Part shown: piece after piece, positions 24,627-32,944 of the stretch
Position numbering within the stretch: the stretch's first letter is position 1
Layout: each line of letters opens with the position of its first letter
Source of the DNA: Sphingomonas kyeonggiensis
GTDB lineage: Bacteria > Pseudomonadota > Alphaproteobacteria > Sphingomonadales > Sphingomonadaceae
Direction of reading: 5' to 3'
Assembly: GCF_014196745.1 (NCBI RefSeq)
Contig: NZ_JACIEH010000003.1
Location: forward strand, 682,001 to 746,000
Length of the DNA stretch: 64,000 bases
Notes under the pieces: generated by a model
What the model was told of the DNA's origin: nothing
The model's input: the letters and a program-made list of their open reading frames with translations, nothing else
Databases searched by the model: none
Translations under genes and position numbers: made by a program

Positions 24627-25999
24627 CATGGCTGGGGCTTGCGTTCGAGTGCGAGCGCCGGGCCCTCACCCCGGGCGAAATAGTCGAGCCGGATCACCTT
24701 GCCGGCACCGTCGCGGACCGGTGCGAAATAGCTGAGCTCGTCCGGCACGAAATGGATATTGCCCTGGCCGTCGAGCATGGCGGGGAGCGGCTGGCGGCCG
24801 GGCCGTGCCACGGTGATCCGGTCGCCGGCGATGGCGACCATGCGCATCGTCGCCGGATCGCTGCCATAGGTGCCGACCAGTGCGGTCGCGTCCCTGGGCA
24901 GTACCTGGCTGGCGGCCAGCAGCGGATAGGGTCTGCCGATCACGATCGCCGCCATGCGCCGGGCGAGCGCCTGTGCGTCGAAGCCGTCATTGTTGGCCAG
25001 CACCACTACCGTTGCATCCTCGGCCGGCAGGTAGAACAGTGCCGATGCGAAGCCGTTGATCTGGCCGGTATGGCCGATCGCGTCCTGCCCGCGCACCTGC
25101 CAGCGATACAGGCCGAGGCCGTAGCGATCCTGTATGCCCACCCCCGCCAGCGCCGGCCTGCTCATTTCGGCGAAGCCTTCGGTCCCGACCACCTTGCCCT
25201 GCGACAGCGCGCGCATCCAGCGCAGCAGGTCGGTCGCGGTCGAGCGCAGCGACCCGGCGGTCTTGGGGATCGAGACGTTGAACGGCGCGGCGTTGCGCAG
25301 GACACCCTTGTCCATCGCATAGCCCGCCACCCGGCCGGGCACGACCATGTCGGCGCGGTCATAGGCGGTGTCGGCCAGCTCCAGCGGGGCGAACAGCCGG
25401 GTCCGCATCGCCGCGTCCCAGCCCTGGCCGGTCACCTTCTCGATCACCGCGGCGAGCAGGATGTAACCGGCGTTCGAGTAACGCTGCACGGTGCCGGGCT
25501 CGAAGCTCAGCGGCCGGGCGGCGATCCGGCGGACCTGTTCGGCCAATGGCACCTCGCCGTTGCCGAACGGGGGCTGCGGTGCGGAGTCGTTCTCGGCGAC
25601 GCCGGCGGTGTGGCTGAGCAACTGGCGCAGGGTGATGCGTGGATCGAGCGACACGTCGGGCAGGTGGCGTATCGCCGGCGCATCGAGCGCGACTTCGCCG
25701 CGGGCCGCCATCTGGACGAGCAGCGCGGCAGTGAAGCTCTTGGAGATCGAAGCGATGCGGAAGGCCTGGTCGGGCGACAGCGGCACGCCCAGCTCCACCT
25801 CGGCCATGCCGCGGGCCTTGCGATACAGGATCGTGTCGCCCCGCGCGATCAGCACCACCGCGCCTGAGCCTTTCGGATCGATCGCCGCCGCCAGAGCCGC
25901 GTCGGCATCCCGGGCAATGGCCGTGGCGGAGGGCTGGGCAAAGGCAGGCGCGGCGGCGACGAGCAGGACGGCACAAAGCACTGACAGGCTGGATCGCAT
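24626..25999 (-). CDS. Serine hydrolase, beta-lactamase/penicillin-binding-protein-like
   Basis: A 457-residue exported protein. Signal peptide 1-21 (ending APAFAQ); the class C beta-lactamase-like domain has the nucleophile motif ISKSFTAAL (SxxK is SISK), the tyrosine motif RYSNAGYILLAA (YSN) and HTGQINGFAS in place of KTG. A C-terminal beta domain (from about 365) is typical of the esterase EstB/LACTB-like group. ATG 25999 is fixed by the signal peptide. Substrate could be D-amino peptides or esters. It is divergent from the SPFH operon. Confidence 0.9.
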   Translation of the reverse strand: MRSSLSVLCAVLLVAAAPAFAQPSATAIARDADAALAAAIDPKGSGAVVLIARGDTILYRKARGMAEVELGVPLSPDQAFRIASISKSFTAALLVQMAARGEVALDAPAIRHLPDVSLDPRITLRQLLSHTAGVAENDSAPQPPFGNGEVPLAEQVRRIAARPLSFEPGTVQRYSNAGYILLAAVIEKVTGQGWDAAMRTRLFAPLELADTAYDRADMVVPGRVAGYAMDKGVLRNAAPFNVSIPKTAGSLRSTATDLLRWMRALSQGKVVGTEGFAEMSRPALAGVGIQDRYGLGLYRWQVRGQDAIGHTGQINGFASALFYLPAEDATVVVLANNDGFDAQALARRMAAIVIGRPYPLLAASQVLPRDATALVGTYGSDPATMRMVAIAGDRITVARPGRQPLPAMLDGQGNIHFVPDELSYFAPVRDGAGKVIRLDYFARGEGPALALERKPQP

Positions 26000-26095
26000 C
26001 GCTTCCCCCAATCGAACGGCGCCGCGCACTCTCTCCGCCACCGATGAGCGCGGGATGAACCGCCATCCGATTCCGCTTGCGGGGAGCTCCGACTC

Positions 26096-26121
26096 GATAT
26101 AAATACGATATCATAATTATG
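26096..26121. promoter_or_regulatory. Nested palindromes in a divergent promoter region
   Basis: GATAT-N7-ATATC (26096-26112) abuts the perfect palindrome CATAATTATG (26112-26121), 10 bases before the SPFH ATG at 26132 and overlapping its ribosome site region. The stretch is strikingly AT-rich for this genome. It could be an operator for the Arc-like protein encoded in the operon or for another dimeric regulator; inference only. Confidence 0.5.
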
Positions 26122-26131
26122 GGAGGCAAGA

Positions 26132-27037
26132 ATGACCGACGTACGTAGCGTCGCACCGGCACTGCGCCAGAGCAGCGAGAAGTCCGCAATCACGGCGAGC
26201 GGCTATGGGATGCTGCTGGTGGCGCTGGTCGCGCTCGTCGCGGCCGGGGGTGCGCTCAGCCAGATCGACCGCATTGCCGACTGGATCGTGATCACCACCT
26301 TGCTCGCCGCGATCGTGGTCGAGCTGTTCGTGCTCTGCGGCTTCTATCTGCTCCAGCCCAACCAGGCGGCGGTGATCACGCTGTTCGGCGACTATCAGGG
26401 CACCGACCGTGCCACCGGCCTGCGCTGGGCCATGCCGTGGCTGATCAAGAAGAAGGTCTCGGTGCGCGCCAACAACATCATCTCGGAGCGCATCAAGGTG
26501 AACGACCTGCGCGGCAACCCGATCGAGATGGCGGCGCAGGTGGTGTGGCGCGTGACCGACACGGCGCAGGCGCTGTTCGACGTCGACGACTACAAGGCGT
26601 TCGTGAACGTCCAGATCGAGGCGGCGGTGCGCACCATCGGCTCGCGCTATCCCTATGACGATTTCGAGCATCAGGAAGTCACGCTGCGCGGCAATCACGA
26701 CCAGGTCGGCACCGAGTTGCGCGGCGAACTGATCGAGCGGCTGCGCGTCGCCGGCATCACCGTGGACGAGTGCGGCTTCACCCATCTCGCCTATGCCCAG
26801 GAGATCGCCGGCGCGATGCTCCGCCGCCAGCAGGCCCAGGCGGTGGTCGCCGCCCGCCAGACCCTGGTCGAGGGTGCGGTCGGCATGGTCGAGATGGCGC
26901 TGGCCCAGCTCTCCGCCAAGGATGTCGTCCATCTCGACGACGAGCGCCGTGCCGCGATGGTCTCGAACCTGATGGTCGTGCTGTGCGGCGAGCGCGATAC
27001 GCAGCCGGTGGTCAACACGGGCTCGCTGTACCAGTAA
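26132..27037 (+). CDS. SPFH domain protein (stomatin/flotillin-like)
   Basis: A 301-residue membrane protein. Two adjacent hydrophobic helices (about 24-45 and 50-74) precede the SPFH domain (about 75-270), with LLQPNQAAVITLFGDYQGTD at its entry and a helical C-part rich in QQAQAVVAARQ. Such proteins oligomerise into membrane cages or microdomains that control proteases or lipid organisation. No NfeD partner follows; instead an Arc-type DNA-binding protein and two small membrane proteins do. GGGAGG gives a strong ribosome site. Confidence 0.93.
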   Translation: MTDVRSVAPALRQSSEKSAITASGYGMLLVALVALVAAGGALSQIDRIADWIVITTLLAAIVVELFVLCGFYLLQPNQAAVITLFGDYQGTDRATGLRWAMPWLIKKKVSVRANNIISERIKVNDLRGNPIEMAAQVVWRVTDTAQALFDVDDYKAFVNVQIEAAVRTIGSRYPYDDFEHQEVTLRGNHDQVGTELRGELIERLRVAGITVDECGFTHLAYAQEIAGAMLRRQQAQAVVAARQTLVEGAVGMVEMALAQLSAKDVVHLDDERRAAMVSNLMVVLCGERDTQPVVNTGSLYQ

Positions 27038-27047
27038 GGCGTAACCC

Positions 27048-27269
27048 GTGTCCCAGCCGCCCCAGAAGAAAGCCTTTCCGTTGCGCCTCGATCCCGCCCT
27101 CTATGCGGCGATCGAGCGCTCCGCTGCGGCCGACCTCCGGAGCGTCAACGCCCAGGTCGAATGCCTGCTGCGCGAGGCGCTGGGCAAGCGGGGGGTGAAG
27201 CTGGCCGAGCCGGTGCGCGCCAAGCGCGGCCGCCCGCCCAAGGCGAAAGAGGGCGAAGACCAGGAGTAG
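27048..27269 (+). CDS. Arc/MetJ-type ribbon-helix-helix DNA-binding protein
   Basis: A 73-residue basic protein starting with GTG 27048. The N-terminal beta strand (KAFPLRLDPALYAAIERSA) and following helices (LRSVNAQVECLLREALGKRG) fit the Arc-family ribbon-helix-helix fold, with a lysine/proline tail (KRGRPPKAKEGEDQ) that resembles an AT-hook GRP core. It follows the SPFH gene by 10 bases. It may autoregulate at the palindromes upstream of the operon; this is untested. Confidence 0.85.
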   Translation: MSQPPQKKAFPLRLDPALYAAIERSAAADLRSVNAQVECLLREALGKRGVKLAEPVRAKRGRPPKAKEGEDQE

Positions 27270-27273
27270 ACAG

Positions 27274-27375
27274 ATGCTGCTTGCCCATCAGGCCGGCCGT
27301 GAACGGCGCCCGATCCTGTTTTTCCTCGCCGGTGCGGCATTGCTCGCCGGCATCGCCATGGAGTTGTTCCGATGA
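27274..27375 (+). CDS. Small single-pass membrane protein, 33 residues
   Basis: It begins MLLAHQAGRERRPILFF, has one likely membrane helix (about 14-30, FFLAGAALLAGIAM) and ends ELFR. Too short for most gene finders. It starts four bases after the Arc stop, and its TGA overlaps the ATG of the next gene as ATGA, which supports real translation. Function unknown. Confidence 0.65.
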   Translation: MLLAHQAGRERRPILFFLAGAALLAGIAMELFR

Positions 27376-27632
27376 TCGGCAACGCTTTCCGGGTGCGCCC
27401 GGGATACTGGTTCCGTCCCAAGAAGTTCGGCTTCGGCGCGGTGCCGGTCACCTGGCAGGGTTGGGTGGCGACCCTGGTCTTCGGTGCGCTGGTCGGCCTG
27501 CTCGTCAATTTCGCGACCCACCGCGACCGGATGTGGCTGGTGCTGCTCGTGCCGCTGGTCGTCGCCTTCCTCTGGCTGCTCGCGATCAAGACCGACGGGG
27601 AGTGGCGCTTTCGCTGGGGCGGGGATCAGTAA
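27372..27632 (+). CDS. Small two-helix membrane protein
   Basis: An 86-residue protein with a basic aromatic N-terminus (MIGNAFRVRPGYWFRPKKFG) and two membrane helices (about 30-47 and 53-70), ending in a polar WRFRWGGDQ tail. It is translationally coupled to the 33-residue gene by an ATGA overlap and is the last gene of the SPFH operon. I do not recognise a family. Being in the operon, it is a candidate partner of the SPFH protein. Confidence 0.75.
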   Translation: MIGNAFRVRPGYWFRPKKFGFGAVPVTWQGWVATLVFGALVGLLVNFATHRDRMWLVLLVPLVVAFLWLLAIKTDGEWRFRWGGDQ

Positions 27633-27965
27633 GCGCTCGAAACAATCCTACCGCGCCCGCGCCGGCGACTCGCCAAAGTTCGCAAAGGGCCCACCAAAAG
27701 CGTGTTTTCCCGGCGCCAAAGTTGACACGGTTCCCGCGCGTGCGCCGCATCTCATGACATCCTTGCGCGGACGTGATCCTATCTTTCCTACAGATGCAAA
27801 GAGCGGCCGGGCCTGAAAGAGCCGGCCGCACGATCCGAGCAGGCGAAATCCTACATTGCAACTCAGCCCGTCATCCGGCGAAAGCCGGGATCTCATGCGG
27901 CTCCTGTCCCGCGGCATCGCCTGAGATCCCGGCTTTCGCCGGGATGACGGATATGCGTGCTGGGA
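27633..27965. other. Intergenic stretch without a gene
   Basis: This 333-base gap between convergent operons holds a family A repeat (27869-27949) and an inverted repeat GCGGCCGG...CCGGCCGC at about 27802-27828 with no T tract. TTGACA at about 27722 looks like a -35 but I see no matching -10. No convincing open frame in either strand. Confidence 0.6.
27869..27949. repeat. REP-like doublet, family A, copy 3 (inverted)
   Basis: Starts CGTCATCCGGCGAAAGCCGG (one C shorter than the other copies) and ends GGCTTTCGCCGGGATGACG. The spacer is in the reverse order to copies 1 and 4. It lies between the convergent SPFH operon and the nuclease gene. Confidence 0.85.
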
Positions 27966-28802
27966 TCAGCCCAGCGCCTCGTCGAGCAGGCGGGCGAGGC
28001 GGAGGCCGCCCTTGATCACCTGGGTGCGCGCTTCGGGTACCCACTTCTGGATCATCGGCTCGGTGATCGAGACGCGGCCGGTGATCGGCTTGCAGGCATC
28101 GCCGTCATTCAGGTCGGCATAGACGGCCTTGGCCAGCTCCCAGCTGTCCTTGCCCCAGTCCTGCACGGTGCCGCCGCCGAGCTTCGCGCGGTCGGCGCGG
28201 CTGTAGGTGCGGACGATGTTCGGGCCCGAGGTGATCGCGCGCTCGGCGAGCAGACCATCCCACACCGAATGGAGGTTCAGCCGGTCGGTGGTGTAGATGC
28301 CATAGCTGACCTGCGCCTTGTTGCCGCCGGCGTCGTGGTCGTGTTCGGCGCCGTGGAGCGGCTGGCCGATGTCGCCGACGAAATGGACGAGGAAGAGCAG
28401 CGCCTTGACGCGCTCGACCTGCGGCGCCTTGCGGTCCTTGAGCAGCTTCACGTCGCGCTCGATCTGGGCGGAGACGCAATTGCCGTCCTTGCACTCGGCG
28501 GTCACGTCGAACGGCTTGCAGACGTCGGCGTCCTGGTAATGCCAGACCGAGGCATAGCGCCAGTCATTGCCCAGCTTCTTGATGCAGTCGGCCCAGACCG
28601 AGGCTTCCTCGATGTTGGTCGCCGGACAGCCTTCGGTCTTGAGCAGATCGGTGTGGCGGAGCAGCTGGGTGATCTTCGCGCGGGTGGCCGGTGTGACGTT
28701 GCGCCAGGCGATCGCGGCGACGGTCTGGTGGCCATATTCCCAATAGGCATTGGCGGGCGCGGCGAAGCCGATCAGGGCCGCGAGGATCACGAGAAAGCGC
28801 AT
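27966..28802 (-). CDS. S1/P1 nuclease family protein
   Basis: A 278-residue secreted trinuclear-zinc nuclease. The signal peptide (1-19, ending PANA) places tryptophan next to the mature N-terminus (YWEYGHQTVAAIA), where its amino group ligates zinc in this family. Other ligands are visible in ADCIKK, SVWHYQD, LLFLVHFVGDIGQPLHGAEH (HxxxDxxxxxH) and NLHSVWDG. It degrades single-stranded DNA/RNA, probably for phosphate scavenging. Its ATG overlaps the stop of the upstream acyltransferase gene by one base. Confidence 0.94.
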   Translation of the reverse strand: MRFLVILAALIGFAAPANAYWEYGHQTVAAIAWRNVTPATRAKITQLLRHTDLLKTEGCPATNIEEASVWADCIKKLGNDWRYASVWHYQDADVCKPFDVTAECKDGNCVSAQIERDVKLLKDRKAPQVERVKALLFLVHFVGDIGQPLHGAEHDHDAGGNKAQVSYGIYTTDRLNLHSVWDGLLAERAITSGPNIVRTYSRADRAKLGGGTVQDWGKDSWELAKAVYADLNDGDACKPITGRVSITEPMIQKWVPEARTQVIKGGLRLARLLDEALG

Positions 28803-30013
28803 CAGACTACTCCAGAAGCAGGCGCGGTTTCCCTAGCAGAGCTTTCGGGCTTCGCCAGCCGGTTGAGTCCGATCAAGGGACGCAGCCAGCCGATCCGCCG
28901 GCCGATGAGATAGGTCGCGGCGCACACGCCGGCGGTGCCGCCCAGCAGCAGCGCGAAGTCCAGCGGGGCGCTCAGGTGCAAGGGCAGCGAGTACCAGGCG
29001 ATCAGCACGATCGCGGGGTGGTGGACGATGTAGAAGGGGAACACCGCTTCGGCGAGCGGCTTGCGCAGGGGATGGTCATGGTTCCAGTGGGTCTCGGCGA
29101 TGTGGAACAGCGCCAGGATCATCCCCCAGGCCATGGCGACGCGCGCGGCGCGGTCGAGCGCCATCACTTCGTGCGGCGGCACATTGGTGCCCGGCCAGAT
29201 GAGTTCGACGGAGACGACCACGGCACCGGCCAGCGCCGCCATCGCGGCGCCGGGCTTCCAGTTGCGGGCGATCGCAGGCCACAGGCTTGGCGTACCGGCC
29301 AGCGCGAAGCCGAACAGGAAGATCGGCACATATTGCGCATGCCCGCCCCAATCGCGCAGCAACCCCTGGCGCTCGGGCGCGACGAACAGCAGCGCGAGCC
29401 GGGCCGCGGCCAGGACCACCACCGGTGCCCAGAGCAGCCGGCGTCCCCTGGTCAGCCACGCCGCCGCTGCTTCGATGCCACGCATCGTCCGGCCGCCATC
29501 CCAGGCCAGCATGGCGGCGAGCAGCAGCGTGTAGGCGGCGAGATAGGCGACGAACCAGAGATGCTCCCAGCTCGGGAACTCGCGGCCCCAGAAGATGCCG
29601 CTGCGCCAGTAGTCGAGCGCCCAGAAATGGAGGTATCCGCCCGGATAGCCATTCTCCATCACCCGCACCCACATCTCGAGCGGCACCAGCACCGCCATGC
29701 CGAAGGCGAGCGGGACGAGCAGCCGCAGGGCGCGGCTCCGGGCGAAGTCGCGGGGCGCCCGCGCGTAGAGCTTGCGCGAGGCATAGCCGGACACCGCGAA
29801 CAGCAAGGGGAGGCGCCACGGCGTGAGCAGCGCCATCGGCGGGATCAGCCAGCCAAAGGCGTACTCGGTCTTGATCACCCAGTCCCAGGGCGAGAAGGCC
29901 ATGGCGATGTGATAGAGGATCAGCAGCCCGAATGCCGCGATGCGCAGCCAGTCCATGCCATAATGGCGCTGGCTGGTCCGCGGCGCGGCAACAGGGATCG
30001 GGTCGTGCCGCAA
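28802..30013 (-). CDS. Membrane acyltransferase, AT3 / OpgC-like
   Basis: A 403-residue integral membrane protein with about ten hydrophobic helices. The N-terminal motif GMDWLRIAAFGLLILYHIA carries the Arg and His expected for the acyltransferase-3 family, and VSGYASRKLYAR and WHLWF-like EHLWFVAYL segments follow. OpgC members succinylate periplasmic glucans; other family members acylate lipids or polysaccharides, so the acceptor is unknown. It overlaps the nuclease gene by one base. Confidence 0.85.
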   Translation of the reverse strand: MRHDPIPVAAPRTSQRHYGMDWLRIAAFGLLILYHIAMAFSPWDWVIKTEYAFGWLIPPMALLTPWRLPLLFAVSGYASRKLYARAPRDFARSRALRLLVPLAFGMAVLVPLEMWVRVMENGYPGGYLHFWALDYWRSGIFWGREFPSWEHLWFVAYLAAYTLLLAAMLAWDGGRTMRGIEAAAAWLTRGRRLLWAPVVVLAAARLALLFVAPERQGLLRDWGGHAQYVPIFLFGFALAGTPSLWPAIARNWKPGAAMAALAGAVVVSVELIWPGTNVPPHEVMALDRAARVAMAWGMILALFHIAETHWNHDHPLRKPLAEAVFPFYIVHHPAIVLIAWYSLPLHLSAPLDFALLLGGTAGVCAATYLIGRRIGWLRPLIGLNRLAKPESSARETAPASGVV

Positions 30014-30142
30014 ATCTGGCCTCGGGCTATCGAACAGCCCGCAAGCTTAACCCGCTTTGCTTAGCATCGCGTAAAGCCGCCCTCGGCACTGCACCGAATC
30101 TCGACATTCTCGTGGCTGGTCCCGCGGGGGCAAAGCGCCTAT

Positions 30143-31276
30143 ATGGCCGCCATGTCCGTACGTCCCTGGCGCGATATCGTCCGGCGGCCCAGCCGTCAGA
30201 TCATGGTGGGTAATGTGCCCGTTGGCGGCGATGCGCCGGTGACGGTGCAGACCATGACCAACACCGCAACCTCCGATGCCCGCGCGACGATCGACCAGAT
30301 CCGCCGCTGCGAGGATGCCGGCGTCGATATCATTCGCGTGAGCTGCCCGGACGTCGAATCGACTGCGGCGCTCAAGCAGATCGTCCGCGCCAGCCGCGTG
30401 CCGATCGTCGCGGACATCCATTTCCACTACAAGCGTGCGCTGGAAGCGGCCGATGCCGGCGCCGCCTGCCTGCGCATCAACCCGGGCAATATCGGCAGCG
30501 CCGACCGCGTGAACGAAGTGGTCAACGCCGCCAAGGCCAATGGCTGCGCGATCCGCATCGGCGTCAACGCCGGTTCGCTCGAGAAGGACCTGCTGGAGAA
30601 GTACGGCGAGCCGTGCCCCGAGGCGCTGGTCGAATCGGCGCTCGATCACATCAAGCTGCTTCAGGACCGCGACTTCCACGAGTTCAAGGTCGCGGTGAAG
30701 GCGTCGGACGTGTTCCTTGCCGTCGCGGCCTATCAGCAGCTCGCCGACGCGGTGGATTGCCCGCTGCACCTTGGCATCACCGAGGCGGGCGGCTTCGTCG
30801 GCGGCACGGTCAAGTCGGCGATCGGCATCGGCTCGCTGCTCTGGTTCGGCATCGGCGACACGATCCGCGTCAGCCTCTCGGCCGAGCCCGAGGAAGAGGT
30901 CCGCGTCGGCTTCGAGATCCTCAAGGCGCTCGGGATTCGCAACAGGGGTGTCCGCGTCGTCAGCTGCCCGAGCTGCGCGCGCCAGGGCTTCGACGTGATC
31001 CGCACCGTTCAGGCGCTGGAGGACCGGCTGCAGCACATCCGCACACCGCTGTCGCTCTCGGTGCTCGGCTGCGTGGTCAATGGCCCGGGCGAGGCGCGCG
31101 AGACCGATATCGGCCTGACCGGCGGCGGCAACGGCAAGCACATGGTCTATCTGTCGGGCGTCACCGATCACACGGTGAACGACGCCGACATGCTCGACCA
31201 TATCGTCAAGCTGGTCGAGGCCAAGGCGGCGGAGATCGAGGCGGCCAGCGAGGCCGCCGCGGTGGCGGCCGAATAG
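30143..31276 (+). CDS. ispG: 4-hydroxy-3-methylbut-2-enyl diphosphate synthase IspG
   Basis: Iron-sulfur enzyme of the MEP isoprenoid pathway. The 377-residue product has the TIM-barrel part (MVGNVPVGGDAPVTVQTMTN, LRINPGNIG) and the Fe-S domain with cysteines in VSCPSCARQGFD and VLGCVVNGPGEARETDIG. A C-terminal alanine/glutamate tail is dispensable-looking. ATG 30143 and ATG 30152 are both possible starts. A small repeat protein gene follows after three bases. Confidence 0.96.
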   Translation: MAAMSVRPWRDIVRRPSRQIMVGNVPVGGDAPVTVQTMTNTATSDARATIDQIRRCEDAGVDIIRVSCPDVESTAALKQIVRASRVPIVADIHFHYKRALEAADAGAACLRINPGNIGSADRVNEVVNAAKANGCAIRIGVNAGSLEKDLLEKYGEPCPEALVESALDHIKLLQDRDFHEFKVAVKASDVFLAVAAYQQLADAVDCPLHLGITEAGGFVGGTVKSAIGIGSLLWFGIGDTIRVSLSAEPEEEVRVGFEILKALGIRNRGVRVVSCPSCARQGFDVIRTVQALEDRLQHIRTPLSLSVLGCVVNGPGEARETDIGLTGGGNGKHMVYLSGVTDHTVNDADMLDHIVKLVEAKAAEIEAASEAAAVAAE

Positions 31277-31279
31277 AAT

Positions 31280-31543
31280 ATGGCAAAGCCGCCGGTGCCG
31301 GTCGAGAAGCGCGGGGCGGTTGCGACAGGCGTATCCGCGGCGGGCGCCTCGGCCGTGGGTGCCCTTGCGCTCAGTGCCGCGATGATCGGCGGATTTGCGC
31401 TCGGCGCGGTCGCCGTGGGAGCCGTCGCGATCGGGCGCCTGCGCATCGGCCGGGCGCGAATCGGCAAGCTGCGGATCGACGAGCTGGAAGTCGGCCGGCT
31501 GGTCCAACTTGACGAGAAGCAGGCCGATACCCGCGACGCGTGA
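31280..31543 (+). CDS. Small glycine/alanine repeat protein
   Basis: An 87-residue protein. Residues about 12-57 consist of short repeats of the type GAVAVGAVAIGRLRIGRARI, then IGKLRIDELEVGRL. The five-residue periodicity suggests a small pentapeptide-like beta helix or membrane-associated strand, but I assign no function. It starts three bases after the ispG stop and is probably co-transcribed. Confidence 0.7.
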   Translation: MAKPPVPVEKRGAVATGVSAAGASAVGALALSAAMIGGFALGAVAVGAVAIGRLRIGRARIGKLRIDELEVGRLVQLDEKQADTRDA

Positions 31544-31574
31544 CGTCTCGGCGGCCGGCGGCTAAGCGCTGCTG

Positions 31575-32471
31575 ATGCGCGCCAAAGTTCCCACCGCCCT
31601 GCTCGCCGCCTGTGCCGGCATCGCGCTCTATTCGATCATGGACGCGGTGATGAAGGGACTGAGCCTCGGCATCGGTGCCTATGCGGCGTTGTTCTGGCGG
31701 CTGGTCGCCGGTGTGGCGATCATGACGCCGCTGTTCGCCTTCACCCGGCCGCGCATGCCCGCGCCGCGCGTGCTCAGGATCCATGCGATCCGCAGCGTGG
31801 TGATTGCGGTGATGGCCATCGCCTTCTTCTGGGGGATCGTCCGCGTGCCGCTGGCCGAGGCGATCGCGCTCACCTTCATTGCGCCGCTGATCGCGCTGGT
31901 GCTCGCCGCGATCTTCCTGAAGGAGCAGATCGGCGCACGCTCGATCCTCGGCTCGCTGCTCGGGCTGGCCGGGGTGGGGATCATCCTGGCGGGGCAGCTG
32001 GGCGCGCCGCATCGGCCCGATTCGGCGCTCGGCATGATCGCGGTGCTGACCTCGGCGGTGTTCTATGCGGTCAATCTCGTCATCGCCCGCCACCAGGCGC
32101 AGCAGGCCGGGCCGATCGAGATCGCCTTCTTCCAGAACTGGATCATCCTCGCGATCTTCTGCGTGCCGGCGCCCTGGCTGCTCACCATGCCCGCGCCGGG
32201 CCAATGGTGGCTGGTTCTGCTCGCCGCGAGCCTGGCGATCGTCTCGCTGCTGCTGCTCTCCTGGGCCTATGCCCGGGCCGAGGCACAGGTGCTGCTCACC
32301 GTCGAATACACCGCGTTCGTCTGGGCGGCGATCATGGGCTGGCTGTTCTTCCACGAGCCGCTGACCGTGCTCACCGTGGGCGGCACCTTGCTGATCGTCG
32401 CGGGATGCCTGATGGCGGCCCGCAGCAAACCCGGCATCGCCGAGCCAGAAGTGGAGCCCGCGCTTTCATGA
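31575..32471 (+). CDS. DMT superfamily transporter (EamA)
   Basis: A 298-residue inner-membrane protein with about ten helices in two EamA repeats (about 8-140 and 150-285), each with the glutamate/proline motif near its end (VPLAEAIALTFIAPLIALVLA; FFHEPLTVLTVGGTLLIVAG, both slightly shortened). Family members export metabolites such as amino acids. Its stop overlaps the next start (ATGA). Confidence 0.9.
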   Translation: MRAKVPTALLAACAGIALYSIMDAVMKGLSLGIGAYAALFWRLVAGVAIMTPLFAFTRPRMPAPRVLRIHAIRSVVIAVMAIAFFWGIVRVPLAEAIALTFIAPLIALVLAAIFLKEQIGARSILGSLLGLAGVGIILAGQLGAPHRPDSALGMIAVLTSAVFYAVNLVIARHQAQQAGPIEIAFFQNWIILAIFCVPAPWLLTMPAPGQWWLVLLAASLAIVSLLLLSWAYARAEAQVLLTVEYTAFVWAAIMGWLFFHEPLTVLTVGGTLLIVAGCLMAARSKPGIAEPEVEPALS

Positions 32472-32944
32472 TCGCCATCCGTACCGCCGCGCCGCAGGAT
32501 GTCGCGCTGATCCTCGACCTGATCCGCGAGCTCGCCTTGTACGAGCGCGAGCCCGATGCGGTGGTGGCGACCGAGGCGATGCTGCACGACGCGCTGTTCG
32601 GGCGCCGGGTGGCGGAGAGCCTGATCGCCGAGCTGGACGGCAGGCCGGTGGGCTTCGCGCTGTTCTTCCACAATTTCTCGACCTGGACCGGTAAGCCGGG
32701 GATCTATCTCGAGGACCTGTACGTCACCCCCGATGCGCGCGGCTCGGGCGCGGGCAAGGCGTTGCTTCGGCATCTGGCGGGAATCGCGCTCGACCGTGAC
32801 TGCGGGCGCTTCGAATGGGCGGTGCTCGACTGGAACACGCCGGCGATCGATTTCTATCGCGCGATGGGCGCGCAGGCGATGGACGAATGGACCGTGCAGC
32901 GGGTCAGCGGCGATGCGCTGGTGGCACTGGCCGGGCGCGACTGA
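32468..32944 (+). CDS. GNAT family N-acetyltransferase, diamine acetyltransferase-like
   Basis: A 158-residue acetyltransferase that resembles the spermidine/spermine or thialysine acetyltransferase group: FFHNFSTWTGKPGIYLEDLY, then the acetyl-CoA loop DARGSGAGKALLRHLA and CGRFEWAVLDWNTPAIDFYR with the conserved YRAMGA end. The ATG overlaps the transporter stop as ATGA, and its own stop overlaps the next ATG as TGATG. The acceptor is unproven. Confidence 0.9.
   Translation: MIAIRTAAPQDVALILDLIRELALYEREPDAVVATEAMLHDALFGRRVAESLIAELDGRPVGFALFFHNFSTWTGKPGIYLEDLYVTPDARGSGAGKALLRHLAGIALDRDCGRFEWAVLDWNTPAIDFYRAMGAQAMDEWTVQRVSGDALVALAGRD

Noticed and set aside
27722..27760. TTGACA and following bases as a promoter of a small RNA
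   Set aside because: No acceptable -10 at 16-18 bases and no terminator; only the -35-like word is seen.
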